Assembly: GCF_047948215.1 (NCBI RefSeq)
Contig: NC_134458.1
Span: 85,453,260 to 85,517,259 of the forward strand
DNA length: 64,000 nt
Reading direction: 5' to 3'
From: Lycorma delicatula
Taxonomy: Eukaryota > Arthropoda > Insecta > Hemiptera > Fulgoridae
Shown here: positions 35,101-50,100 of the stretch, in pieces
Position numbering within the stretch: the stretch's first letter is position 1
Layout of the letters: each line of letters opens with the position of its first letter
The notes under the pieces: model-generated
Seen by the model: only the letters and a program-made list of their open reading frames with translations
Told to the model about the DNA's origin: nothing
The model's database searches: none
Position numbers and translations under genes: made by a program

Positions 35101-38100
35101 GTTTTAACTCTACAGAGTTAAAGAGTATTTTAAAAGACTGTAATATTAAGTATGATATGTAATGACAGGTTAGTAAATACCAAAAAATCAATATGTTTAC
35201 AAGTAAAACACCTAAATTTTATATAAATGCAAATTATAATACAACAGATTATAATATTATAAATTATGCAATATTACAGAAATTTATAATGAATGACAAT
35301 ATTTATTACAAATAAAAAATATTGCTTCTCTAGAGCAGATAAAAAACAATTACTTATTTTTATACACCCACGCGCGCAATGTTTAACTGGAAATGACACA
35401 ATTGTAAAATAAAATTTACTTGGATAATAATTTTTTTTATTAATGACAATACAATAGATTTGAAAAAATATTATTTTCAAAGTTGGCAAAAAAATAATAA
35501 CAGCTGATCAATCAACAATGGACATAACTGTAATATTGTTAAAGTCATTCTGTAAGGTACATTCTGTTGGGTACTATGAACTGTGCTGTCATTAGCTAAG
35601 TTTTTATGTGAATTTTAGTTTGAATAATTTGAATCGGTTTGTCATTGAAGTAATGCCATACTTATTTACATACAACAGAGGAATACACTGATATGGTATT
35701 CATTTTACGTGTGTGTAATGGTAATGCTAAAGCTGCTGCATTAGAATATGAATTACGTTTTCTGAAACATAGGATTCCAGATCCCAAAACAATTAGCGTG
35801 ACTTTTCACAATCTTCGGTTAACAATCTTCTTGTATTTGTACCTATTACAAGTGATCTGTCCAATACTATGCTGTTATTGATGAAATTACTATTGGTACA
35901 ATTAAGCGCAGTCCAGGTGTCAGTAAACGATGTCTTTCTAAGCAAATCAAAGTTTTGCATTCGATGGTTTGGAGGACACTTAAACAAAACAAGTTTTTAT
36001 CCTGATCATAAATAGCTAGTTAAACATATACATCCAGGAGGCAGTCTGCTTTGTTTGGAGTTCTTCAACTAGTGGAATAATACAAACTGACAACTCTACA
36101 AGTAGATTTTGTTTACCGACAAGGCAAATTCACTCAAAATGATGTCAACAACTTACGCAATGAGCATACATGGGCAAGAAGTAAATCCTCATAAAACGGT
36201 GGATTTTCAACACCGATTTAGCATCAATGCATGGTTCAGCCTACTACACAATCAGCTATTTTGACCGTTCATATTACCTGCCCACTAAAATGTGGAGGTC
36301 TACTTGCAATTCTTCTTGAAGAATTGCAAGTAGCTGCAACTGCTTGAAAATGTTCCTCTAGCACCGAGACACAAAGTACACTTCCAGCACGATGGCGCGC
36401 CTCCCCACTTCTCTTGTGCAGTTTCTATTCAGTTAAATCATGGAGGTCCACATTGCTGGCTACCAGATTTGCCAGATCTAACACCTTTAGATTTTTGCGT
36501 CTGAAGATGGATGAAAAATATTATAAGCAAAACAAAAATACATTCTCATGAGGAATCGTCCGCATTATGAATGTGACTGAGCAACTAAAGACCCTGAAGA
36601 ACTAAAAAGAGCAACAAAAGCAGTGTGGAAGCATGCCAAAAAATTTGTTGAAAATGGCGGCTCATTTTTTATCATTATAAACTGGTATGTATAATGAACT
36701 TTGGTCTAGTCTACTGGTTCTAAGTAAAATTCTAATTCTTCTAACCTTTCTTTGTTTTATTCAACTCACCTTACACAATTCTATTCAAAATTAAATTCTC
36801 TACAAGTTTTGTTTAAACATTTTATGTGTTTATTAAAGTTATTGTATGTTGAACATAAAAAACAGTTTTTTTACTCCAACTTTATTGGATTTCACCTCAG
36901 ACTTCTCAATACCTACTGCTGACACAGTTCTGGGACCTATTTTATTTGATTTTTCAGGTCAAATACCATAAGAAATCATGAATTCTGCCCCTTAATAAAC
37001 ATTCTAAAAATTTTACTAGCCATTAACTTACAAACAAAGTATTTTAGAACATATGTTTATTTTATTTTATATTTAGTGATTTAATAATTCATATCTACTA
37101 AGGCCATAAGGGGAGAGGGCAATATACTGACACAATGAAAACTACACAGAGCATTATGTAACTTCCAAGTTCATTAAATGTTTTGACCGTTGTAAAAATA
37201 TCATCACTTCTTATTCTTTTAATTTCAGATTCTATTCTCAAATATGGTTCTAGTAAACAATTATCAATTATTTAGTTATAAGGGGTAGAGTTTATCATCT
37301 TGCCTAAGACCACTTTAACACCTCATTTTATTGAATTAAAATACTTTTCCAAGCATCACGATTTAGAATTGCAATGTTTTCTAATTAAATCAAAATAAAT
37401 TGTTTTCAATTTTAATAAGAACAGTTGTACAGAAAAGAAGAGGTATACTAGTAAAAATATTTGAGAGGAAAACCAACAGTCCAACGGGCTGAAGTTAACT
37501 ATCCCTCATTATAAAAATACACAAGATTCAAATGAACTGTGTGAGCATGCAAACTTTTTCTAATTTAAAAAAAACAAAGCAGCAAATAAAATTAATGTCA
37601 CACAATCATAGTATGCACTATAATTTTAGAGTACACATAGCATAGATATTTTATTAAGGAAATTATTACAAGAAACATGCTACACTGCAATTTAAAATAT
37701 TTTTGTATTTCTAGTTGTAATTTAAAGACTAGTATAAAAAAAGGTAACCAAGTTAAATACATAACCCATCAATTGTTATTTTAATTTGGCTATATAACTA
37801 TGTAATCGCTAAAAATTTGGTATTTACAAAACAACTTGCATTATGACTATTTTACTTTAATTACCTTGGTAAAATAAAAAGGAAATAAATTACCAGATAA
37901 TTTAAAACTGAATATATTTTACAAATTAAACTCCATTTATTTAATTTGTGATATTCATACATTCCAATTAATTGTTGTTAATTCTTTGATTACAATAATA
38001 AATATCAATAATTTTATGCAATGTTACGATGGCATTATGTGTTACAATGAAATGATAATCTAAAAAATGAAGGAAAACAGCCTCTTAAGTAAGACATTCA

Positions 38101-41100
38101 CTATCACAATCACTAACAGACAATCAGTAACAATCACTATCTTGAAGAAGCCACATAAAATTCTAAAAATATTATGTAGTAAAAATCCTTGTAATAATAT
38201 TTTTTGCAGTCATTAATATTCATGGTGAATATGTTAGTAATACTGAAGACAGTAGGTAATAAAATAACATGGGAACAATCCGTACGTTAATTTCATCTTA
38301 TCTAGTAATGTATTAGTTCCTACGGATTTTCATACTAAATATGTTTATAATAAAACAAAATTGTAAAAAAAATAACTATTTACCTTGATTCTTCACACTG
38401 GAAGAATAAAATGTTATCTAGTCTGGATTTTATAACTAAAAAATTAATTAAAAAATGAAACTACCAGTAATCTAAAACAATTAAGACAATATATACTGAT
38501 TAAGTTGTAAGAGAGAGGCAACCAAAATAACATGACTGATCTTATCTCATTAACTAGCATATTAAATGCAAGGCACTAAAAGATGATTTAAACTCAACGT
38601 AAGACCCAGCTCCTAAGTCTCAATCAAACTATTTTTAGTTCTTTAGTACAACACTGTTAAAAAATAATACACTAAAACCTAACCACCAATTAGCCCCAAA
38701 TTCATCAGAATTTAAATCAAGACAGGTAAAATTTTCCAAACTGAGGATGGTAACTATCGAAGTGTAGAGCACTTTCTTCTACTTCAAATGTTTTTTTTTT
38801 GCAATATTTGCCTTCAGCTTGTTAAGTAGTGATGCGTAATACTGTCCCATTATTGTTTTACCTTTTTGAAGATAACTGATAAACAAGATTCTGTTACTAT
38901 CACAAAAAACAGTTGCCACAACTTCCCAGCCAATGGTGCAGGTCTGCACATTTTTCGGAGCAGTTTCACCCTTTGCAGTCCACTGTTTTGACAGTTGTTT
39001 CATCTAAGGAATGTAGTAGGGATCCACATTTCATCTACAGTTATAAATTGAAGCAAAAACTCTGACTTGTTTTGCAAGCCCCTGCTCGCAAATGAAATGT
39101 TAATTCGAATGCGTTTTTGGTCCAAAGTAAGCAAACGCGGCACCCAACACACAAACAGCTTATGCATATCCAATTCTTCAATTAATATATGACAAACACG
39201 TTCTTTCGATATGCCCATAGACTCTGCTATCTCTCTAACCTTAATTCATCGGTTGTCCAGCACCATTTGGTGAACTTTTTTGTATCAGTGGTGGTTGCAG
39301 TTTTTGGCCGTCCTGAACATTCTTCAACCAAGCTGTACAACAATATTTAAATTCAGCTGCCCGTCTTTTCATGTGACAAATGATGTGACAGAGTCCCAGT
39401 AAACAGTATCCAACTCAATTTTAATTAAGGCATACTGCCTTTCAAATGACAATATTTAGTCATGGCATGATATTCAATTTTTTTCATTTTCACAGAAACA
39501 CTCATAATGACTTATTCAAATGATTGTCAAACAACTGAGTGTCCAAAATGGTTGAAATTTTAGTGAGTACCTTTTAACACATGCATGAATACATTCCCTA
39601 AATTTTGTTGACAAGTTCTGCCATCTTCATGTTGAGGCTCAAAACTTTTCAGACAACCCTCATAAATAAAATTTCAAAATATAGATGAAAAATAATCTAA
39701 ACTAAAAATGTACTTTGATCAAAGAATAAAACCAATATTTATAATAATTTATGAATACATTTTTACGTATAATGCATTCTGATAACATTAAAATCAAAGC
39801 TTATCAGTATAAAGCTACTATTATTCTTTTCAAAACAACTGCAACGAATAACAAACAGAAAAACATATCACTGAGATCCACAAACTTTAACTTAAAAAAA
39901 CCCTCAAATTTTAACTATAAATCTTCTTATAAATAAACATGAGTTACCTTTTACAAAAATGAAAAATCAAGGAAATAGGCAAAAAAGAGTTTACTCCTTT
40001 CAACAAGATATTAAAAAATGTAAGTAAGGATGAATTAATAATGGATAACAGTAATGAAACAATAATAATACACCAATATAAATTATCAGGCAAAATAGCA
40101 CAATAAACATAATTAAAATTTAAATAAGTTTGTACAATGAATAAGTATAAGTAAAGTAAATTTAGGTTGCACATAAATATCATTCCTCTGAAACTTGAAT
40201 TAATTTTTATATTTAAACTGTTTTAAGAACAAATATCAGACTTAAATCTTTATTATGTAAAAGAAAATATTTAGGTGTAACCTCCTCTGGTTGTTAACAA
40301 CTAATGTTAAGTTATTTTGACAGCTGTTGTAATTTTTTTGAAATAATCTTGTGATTATATTTTGTTTATTTTCTTTTGTAATGGAAATGCAGGAAATAAG
40401 AAATTCTGTTTCTTTGCTAATTGCATACCATTTCATTTAATGAATCTAGATTCACTTTCATGAAGTATGAATGTATAGTCTTCCAGGAACAGAAGATGAA
40501 AAATTGTATTTCAGATGTGTTCTAGAAATTACTCTTGAAAGTTCTATCAGAAAATGTGTATTAGAGCAGGCAACTAGTTGTGCAGTTCATGTATACTGTT
40601 AATCACAACTGTAAATTTATTACTCTAGTATAAAGAGATGAGACCAGCAGTTACACAGGAGGCAGCTGAATATGGAGACAAAATTCACTTGTCTACATTA
40701 ATAAAATAGATATATGTGTATATATAATAATATAATATAAATAATTATTTATATAAAGTTTATTGTCTTGAAGACGAGGGTCATGAAAATCAAAAACAAG
40801 GGGAAAGTAATAAGATCAATGAAAGTCTGTTTACCAGCTGTAAATGTAACACTGGCAAAATCTTAACACTGTGGATTACCAATGATAAGTTGGAGGGTTA
40901 ACTTGATACAGATTTTTCTAAATTTTCTAACTATTAATGTGTACACTGTTGCAGGGTGTAAAAGTACAATGAGTTTGAAGGATCTAGGTTGTTACTTAAC
41001 TGTAACAAATATTTTTACAGTTAATTAAAAAATATTCTAATTTTGTTGATCCTAATGCTAAGCCAACAACATAGCACGTGGGGGCAAATATAAGTGGTGG

Positions 41101-44100
41101 AACAAGAAATGTATAGGTACTATGTAGATCTTTTGTAAAGGTATTCTCAGTTATGTTTATGCTTTTGACAGAAATGTGTGCTAGATATGCTGTTCACGGA
41201 TTTTTATGTAATTTAAATAAAAACATATTTTATTTGTTTTTATATGATTTTCTTTGTAATATTTACTTTGCTTTCCTGCAATATAAGAAAGTTTTTTTTT
41301 TAGTCTTAGTGTAGTACTGTGATGTCTGCATAGTGCAATAATTTTATTTACTGAACCTTGTTTTTTTTTTTGTTTCATATGATTAATTAGGATAAAACCG
41401 AGGATTTTTGATAAAGAGGCTTCAGCTTCAAATTCTAATGTAGAATAAAAAAATACATGAAAATGTGAAAAAAATTAGGATAAGAAATTACCACAATTAA
41501 TTAATAATTTGAGTATTACAGATCTCAATAGGACAAAGTAAATAGAGTAAATCATAAAAACATCTGTTTTATGCTATCTAAAAACATAAGCAGAGACCAA
41601 ACAGAAAAGTGTTCAGTTCCTAAAAAAAAATTTGGAAATCAGAAATACTAAATTTTACAACTCTTTTACAACTATTTAAAGTTAATTTCTAGTTAAGAAA
41701 TAAGTGTGCTTTTCTTGAAAGAGTAAGTTGGTTTCTACTTTATCCCCACAGTTAATTGTATGCAATTCCTTGCATAACAATTGAGTTTATTAATAAAGTA
41801 AACAAAAGCTCTGAGAAAACTACTAAAACTCTGACCAAGAATTAAATAAGAGTAATAACATGATCAAACAAAATAAGAAAAACACTACTATCCAACAGAG
41901 TTTCACTCCGGAATTACAGCACACTTCATGCTAATGATCTAATCACAGACAGTTCCTACTAAACAATATGTACTTCAGGCAGTATCATCCTCAGTCAAAT
42001 GAGAAATTAAAAACTGAAAAATGCCAACAATTTGAACCACATTTAAGGAATTAGTTGTTTTTTGTCACCTGAGTTAAATAACACCAGATATAATGTCATT
42101 TTGTAAACACAACTAGCATTTATTATTACATATGATTAAAAAAAAACTGCAAGAACAGAGACAACCACACTATAACATAATGATGTGAATGACCTACATT
42201 ATATGTTTACTCAAAACTCAGGATTATCCTTATCTGAGGCAACACTAGTAAATTGAAATCAAATTTGAAATCAAGTACAAAGGAAAAAAGTTTTCAGACT
42301 ACAAAAAGTATACATGCATGAACTTACAATATCAAAGTCCAGTTTTATAAATTAGTAGCTTACGTTCACAACAGGGAATGTCAGATTAAAAATAGAAACT
42401 GAAAAATAAAAGAATTTTTTTATTTTCATAAGGGAAAAGATGTTATAAAAACAAGGATTTTCTACAGACAGCCTCAAACACTCAAAGCTGTAGCTTAGAT
42501 GTGGACATTATAAATAATAAAACCCCTATGCTCACAGTTCTCATAAGCAAATTACAGAGCCTGAAAATATTGAACATCAAATTTTTTATTAAACTGCATT
42601 AAGTTTCAATATAGTCAACAACTAATAAATCAAAATCCCTTAACTCAGTGACTAATTCATGAGAGTTTAAAAGACATTTTTATTAGTGATAAGGTTGAAC
42701 AGGTATAACTCAAATTATATGCATTTTTTTAAAAAAACTTGGGAGTCACTAAATTTACATAAATTACATTAGATACTAGCAAAAAATTATTTCAGGGTAC
42801 ACATTATATTCAATATTCTGTTAAGAGAGATTTTAAAATCATGTAAGGGGTAATGTAAAAAAATAAAATAATTGTTAATAAAATTTAATACAATAACCTT
42901 GAATGACAACATCTTTCATACGTTTGTCAAATTCAACAATGATTGCATCAGAAAAAACTGATCTTATAATAAATAAAAAGTGGGGCCCTGAGCTACACAC
43001 TTGATCTTAGGATTTAAAGTGTAAATAAATAAAACACATTAAAACACTTAACTAACATTATAGATTTAAAAATTCAGTATACAAAATTTAATGAAATATT
43101 ACACAAAAGAATTTGCTTTATCCTATTTAAGTGCAACTACCTCTGATGATGAAAGTTGTTCCTTGTATTGGACCTTAAGATGGATAAGGAGGCCTGTTTT
43201 ACATCACAGGAAGTTTGACTATAAAATTTATTGTGCCACAACTGAGCATGAAACTAAACTAGGTTCCTACGTTAAGTGATTAGTCACCCACCAAATCACA
43301 CAAAGGATACACCACTGTCTATAAAGGTCCTGGTAATAGAATAGGACCAGCAAGGTCCTAACAGAAACAAACACGGAAAGAAGTAATCGGCAAAAAGCAA
43401 CGGGGTAGATGATGAGAAAGAAAGATCTCTCACAGGAACTACAGTAAACTAACTCACAAATGTTAAGAAATTTTAATTAGATTACTAAGAAATAATATGT
43501 AAATACACAGACTCCTTCAAACTTTAAAACATCAAATTAGTATATAACAAAGCATCTTCACACATTAAAATAAAACACGAAGATAAACTCAACTTATATT
43601 AATTACATTACTGCTATTAATAAAAAAAATTGTACATTTACATACTTTACGCAACTTATACCACAAGCTGTTTATCCCATCAAGAGTTAATAAAGATAGC
43701 TTAATAAATATAAAAACGCCATAAAACTAAATATATAAATATCTTTTCCATGAACACAATTATCAATAATTATTTTAGACATGCTACAATTAATATTAAA
43801 CATAAAATCTGTAATATGTTAAAATTTAACCAGACTATAAATAAACAGTTACAGGTGAAATATAAAGACAATCATCACACTTTATCACTCGATCGATCAC
43901 CTGGATTAATGATCAACCCCAACAACTATGCCTTATATTTCAGTAACAGCAGATGAGATATTTTTTATAACTGGTCATGTAGAAAAAAATTAATGTTTTA
44001 AGAATATTTATGAAGAATAATTTTAATTTACCAACAGTAATAAAAATAATAATACTGTGCTAGAAATACGTTCAATAAAAAATAAAATCCATTAAAAAAC

Positions 44101-47100
44101 ATTTATTACATTTTTAAACTAAAAATTCAAAGTATAACTTCACTATTCAATGAACTAATGTTTTACACTGCATCAGTCTCAACGACCAGGAGATTAATAC
44201 TGATAATTCATCTGATAACTGATATTATAACAAACTGTAATTATAAATGTGATTGTATATATACAAACTCATATATAAATGATTGTACTATTACTCTGTT
44301 GGATCAGATCAAGCCAGTAGTCAATCTGTGACAACAGGAAATTATCTCTGAACCAGATTTCATTAAATTAAAAAAAAACATCATTAGAAATCATTTTGTT
44401 GTAAAAATTGCAACAAACATACCTAAGGTCAAGTTTAATTTTTGTTCCACATTTTTTTTGTTATAGTAAAATTCAGAAGTGTCATTCTATGTTAAAAACA
44501 CAAATAACTTTACCAGATATTCTACAACTTCAGATGCAAACTGTAAAAACGCAAATGTGATGAAAACTTACATACCATATGTATTCAAAATGATAACCTA
44601 GTATCTAAGTTCAGCAAAACTTGAGAGGAAATAGCGGTCAATATTAGAAGAATAGAAGTCGATTGCCGGTTTAGATTAATAAACTAATATTGTTTATAAC
44701 ATATTATTTGATAAATGTATTTTTTATGTTATATCGCTATACTTTCTTAATCACAGTTTTCATTAAATCAGCATTACCGTCCAACCTGATCATTCATACA
44801 GTTCATTTGGTTTAACTTTGCTGCATTCTATTTCAATAGAAAATTCATATTTATATTCATTTTTTTAATAAAAATATAATCCAAGTATAATATAACACTA
44901 GGGTAACAAACCACAACTCTAAACATCAAATGTACATAAAAATAGAAATTTTATGACATACACAGTTAAGAAATAAACTTTTAATTTACAATTATCAAAA
45001 CTAAATTCACTATACGTGTGATCAGGTAAACACAGAAAAAGTTTTTAATTTTGATAAGAAGTTTTTGTAAAAAAAAATTACCAAGTTAAACATATTAAAT
45101 GAAGTACAAGATGGATGATCTAAAGTCTGTTCACAGAAGGCTATGAAAAACAGAAGACAGATTTATTAAAATGAATGGTTTTATACGAAAACACTGCACT
45201 GGGCATAAAATCTTTCATTTCTCAGAAACCTCTAAGCTCATAACATTTTACCCAAAATGAAAAAAAATGAATCAAAATTGTTATTTTTTCAGTTTTTCTG
45301 ATTCCTTCTAAATAATTCACTAAAAATATAAATACTTAAAAAAATTATTTATCCAGATCCATTAAATTTTTCTTCAGATAGAAAATGAAATACAATGAAT
45401 TTTTCTAAAAAATGTATGTTTGTATAATAATATGTTTTACTTTAAATAAACAAAGTTCAAATGAAGATTAATGATAAAATAAAGGACGAAGGACTGCTTT
45501 AATATAAACTATAACAAAAAAAAAAGATGAAACCAGATTATTTCAGAAAGCTCTAAGAATAAAGAAGCATCAAGATCAAAGAAAACCATTAGCGAATATA
45601 AAGTTAGTTGTAATTCCTTCAAATTAACTAATAGAAGAACATAGACCATCCTTATCTGTTGCCACTCAATAAGACTAAGTTTAATGTACAGAAATTAGAG
45701 TTAATTTTTTTTACAGGTAAATTAAGTTACGGACAGGTTTTCAAGTATCATAATACTTCTAACATTTACAGATATTATTTAAAAATTAAAAATAAGATAC
45801 CCTTTTTTTAACAAATTCAGTAATTTATATTGAAAAAGAAGTTTTTATATGACTTTTCATGCTCCTATCCATTTTCTAGTTACAAATATTACAACTGCAA
45901 ATTTTTCTCTTAAATAAAAGGACTCACAGTTGACATTTATAATAATTAAATATAACAATTGTTATGGGATATTTTTATTAAAAATTTTTCAATCATTATA
46001 TTAATAAGGACAATCTCCAACTTGCTTTGTAATCCAGCTCAATCAGGTTTCATTACTTACTGAATTTCAAGTAATACCAGAATACATAGGAACAAATCTA
46101 ACTGGAAAAATTTATATCTGATCAACACACCGCCTCTCTGTAAACAACGGCTCAGTAAACAGTAATAATCAATCCTTCAGATTTGATGTAAGAGCAGAGC
46201 AATCTTGTAAATAAAATTAACACTAGCGAAATACAGATGCATAATAATAATAATAATAAAACTTGAAATTGCTAACATGAGCTTAATTTAGCAACACCCT
46301 AGAACTTTTTCAATCAGCATGACAACAGCATCAATAAAAAAAATAATAAATAATTACTTCTAAAAAATAAATAATTTTTTAACATTCTGCTGTGTATTTG
46401 AATCAATTTTATTTTCAATTAATTGGTAAAATACAGATTCCAATTTTTATCTTTGTATCCTGTTTATTACTTTCTATTCTTCTTTTGATGATTAACAGCC
46501 CTTAAACCCTTCTTAAACCATGGTTGGCTTCTAATTTTAAGTCTAAGTCTAAGTCATGGTCTTCTAATTTTCTTAAAAATCTTCTTCTTTAATCTTCTTG
46601 CTAATTTTCTTTATAATCAATCAGCAAATAGACTTTAATTTTATACACTATTATCATAATACATGCAATTAAACATTAAAAAGCCAACTTGTACCATATA
46701 TCTGTACTTCACAATCATAGCTTTTCATACTTTTGAATTATAGACTAGGTGAAATTCTTTGGCTTTAGTTTTAAAGAAGTCAATGATTAAGCGAAATAGT
46801 TGTAAGTTGCTCTACAAAACCATTACTTAGCATCAATAAGTATATGGTGGTTTATGTTTTTGGGTTGTAACATAATTGTATACCTGAAAGGTGAATATTA
46901 TTAAATTATGCACTTTAATAATTATTAACACATGTATATGTAAAAAAATATGTTACTCTCGTCTAAAAATAATTTCAAGAAGAAAAAAAATAATGGATTG
47001 GCAACCATTTAATAAATAAGAGTAATCATTAGCATAGAACAGCACTAACTAATTTTACAGCAAAAAAGCTATCTGTACACCACATCATATAAGTAGAAAA

Positions 47101-50100
47101 AAATCAATTAAAAACTGAACTATCCAAAACCAATAAATAAAGAAAACTAAATAACAAAACTAATCCCAATCTGTAGGAACTAATAAATATTTCATTATCT
47201 TTCACTTCAAAAAATACTTGACATGAAGGTGTTGGAAAAAAAATACAAATACATACTCAATTCTTAAAGGAAATGAAAGTTCATAATCATAAGCACATAA
47301 ATCTTAACTTTTTATGTTATACCGCTGAAAAAAATTGCCTTCCAATCACAATCAACCTTTTAGCATATATAAAAGTAGCTCATAACATGCCTATAAAAAC
47401 ATAACAAAATTAAACATCAGTGTAAAGCTAAAATTAATAACTTACCTGCTGGCCTACAATCGCAGCTGGATGAGTAAGCGTCTGATCATAAGTTGGTGGA
47501 GGGGCAGCTTGGGCAGCAGCATAGAGCTGTGCCTGACCAGGAAACACGCCATATGGGCCAGCAGCTGGAACTAAATCATAATAGTCAGTCAGGCAAAATT
47601 AATTTTAATCTAAGTAACAAATTTAAGCTCATACGTACTCCAATCACTTTAAAATAATTTTATTCTGATGAAATATTCTATAAAACTCAGTAATGATAAT
47701 ATTTTATGAATATGTACTGACATTATATCATTGAAACGGAAGCAAACTATGACTGCAGCCTAATTCACTAATTGAAAATTTGGATTTAAACTTTCCTCTG
47801 CAGGAGTCTATTAAATTGTTGCAGCTACGTTTCTAAATTTCCTGTCCTTTTATGAAATGAGCCTTTTGTTATTATTTAAGTCTTAACAATCAGTTTTTTA
47901 TCCATGACAATGAGCGAGTTATTCTTTGTCAGTACAATAAACATTTACTTACTAGGATGTTAACCATTACTAATGTTATCTCAAATAATTAATAATTTTT
48001 TAATGTTACCAAAGGCATAAACTATCATATTTCAGACTGACCATATTGCAAAATACTTGAAAATAATACTTTTTAATAAAAATTCCATTCTTCTGATGGT
48101 ACAGCAAACTCCCTGATCACATGGATGATATTTTTATAGTTTATCACAGTCATCTAATATCACAAGCAGCAGCAAACAGAACACAGCTAAAAATATCTTT
48201 AAATAAATGTACAATTTATTACCTATATCTTCAACAAGTCAATTTACAAACTTGCGTTGGATACAGTTTCCCAAATTTATAATAAAATATACACAATTTT
48301 TTTGTCTGTTAGCATCTCACAAAAAAGAATTTTTTAAATACCACTAAATTTAGTAAATGAATAATGCTACTGATAAAATATTCATCATGTAATAAAAGTA
48401 TATTAACAGCAATGTAGGACGGTTGAATTTAACATCCGTAACACTAACTGTATCATCACGCTAAAATATGAATATGTACTAATATGTCATCAGTAGCACC
48501 CCAGATGTAAAATCTACAAATCAACACTCCTTTCTAGTCCGATGAAATTCAGTCCCTCATTTGGTTGGTTATCACTTTCCTCATTATTTACTTCATTATT
48601 TTCAGACAGGTACCATGGGAATTATAATAAATACCATGATTCTATGCTAGAATCTTTTAGCAGCCAACAGGAAACCAGTAGTGATGGGAACTCTGCCTGC
48701 AGTATACTAGGACTTTGAATTCTATTCAGGGTACTGCATAAGAAGCCAACCTAACGATCAAGGGCTTATCAGATATGTTGGGCTTCCTACTGCTAAAATC
48801 AAGAAAATACTCGTGGGTTATCAAGAGCAAAATATCCACTGAAAATCACATTACTGAAATCTATGACCTAATAATTTCTGGAATTTATTTAGTATTTTTA
48901 TACTACAGTTAATCAATCAATCACTCAACTGATTGAACAGTACCCCCACAGGTACCACTGAAAATATTAAAAATCGTTTTAATTGAAGAGAACTAGAATA
49001 CAACCTAACACTGCTTGGCATGAAATAAAAACAAGTGGGATGGTAGTATATTGCAGAGTAGCACAGGACCAGAAATGGGTTAGAATGTAATATGTATAAG
49101 TGAATGAATGATTAAAAATAAATAAATTATTTCATGATTAGAAAACGTAAGTGTTTTTACATTATCATTTTTGGTTTTTATAAGTTTAAGGTTTCAGTTA
49201 TGAAAAGGATACTAACACAAAGAAAATATTAAAATTGTTTCAATCTAAGAGAAATCAAAATAAACAGGAGACTTCACTATGGTATATGTTGATTTGCGGG
49301 TATCAACAATTAACATGATTTACGCAAAATACAAATGTAAAATTAAAAGTTATACAGATTATTACTATTAAACTGTAATCAACTGGAGATGCAGTTCTAA
49401 AGCAATAATTTTTTCAGAAATCTGACTGATGTTGATTTTGTACTTTTGAGTACTTTTTCCAAAGTTAATACAACTCATCAATCAGAGCACTTTGTTGCTT
49501 CAGTAACCATTAATTTTTAGCTGATAACATTTTAAAAGGTTTTTTGAATTTCAAAATATGGAAACAACTGCAATTTATACAACTTCTATGAGGGTAGAAT
49601 CCTGGAAATCGCAGAGTGTGAAGGATGTAAAATGCCAATGGCTGAAGCAATATTTTAATTTTCTAGTGGGATTAATCTGTTCCACATTGTTTTTCAGAAA
49701 TTACTATAAGCACATCATTTTTACCAATCAGATAAATATCTAAAATTAATGTAGAAGTAATATTCACTTAATAATTAATTTCACTGTTATCTTTCTAACA
49801 CCTAGAAAATCTGTATCGTTAAATTCATGTAATATAAATAAAATGTTATTTCTTTTAACAACTTCCTCATCACCCACTAGAAAAGAAAAACAAAATTTGT
49901 ATGATACTAACATAAAGAAAATAATTATATATATGAAATCAAGGTTAGTTTTTACTGTTTGTTACATTAACATTTTCAAAATATGGTAACAACACAAAAA
50001 TACAGGTATATTGATAAAAGTGTTGTCAACAGAGATTAACAATAAAAAGAATACATCGTGGCATCTACTGATAGACAACCTCTAGAAACAGAAATGGAAA

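Larger units (their letters stand above)
22651..47445 (-). other. DAZAP2 intron 3, about 24.8 kb
   Basis: It begins with donor GTAAG at 47445 and ends with ACAG at 22651-22652. It contains the full-length RTE, an RTE fragment, SINE-A and SINE-B copies, mariner fragments, a pogo element and a DD34E fragment, described separately. Confidence 0.8.
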
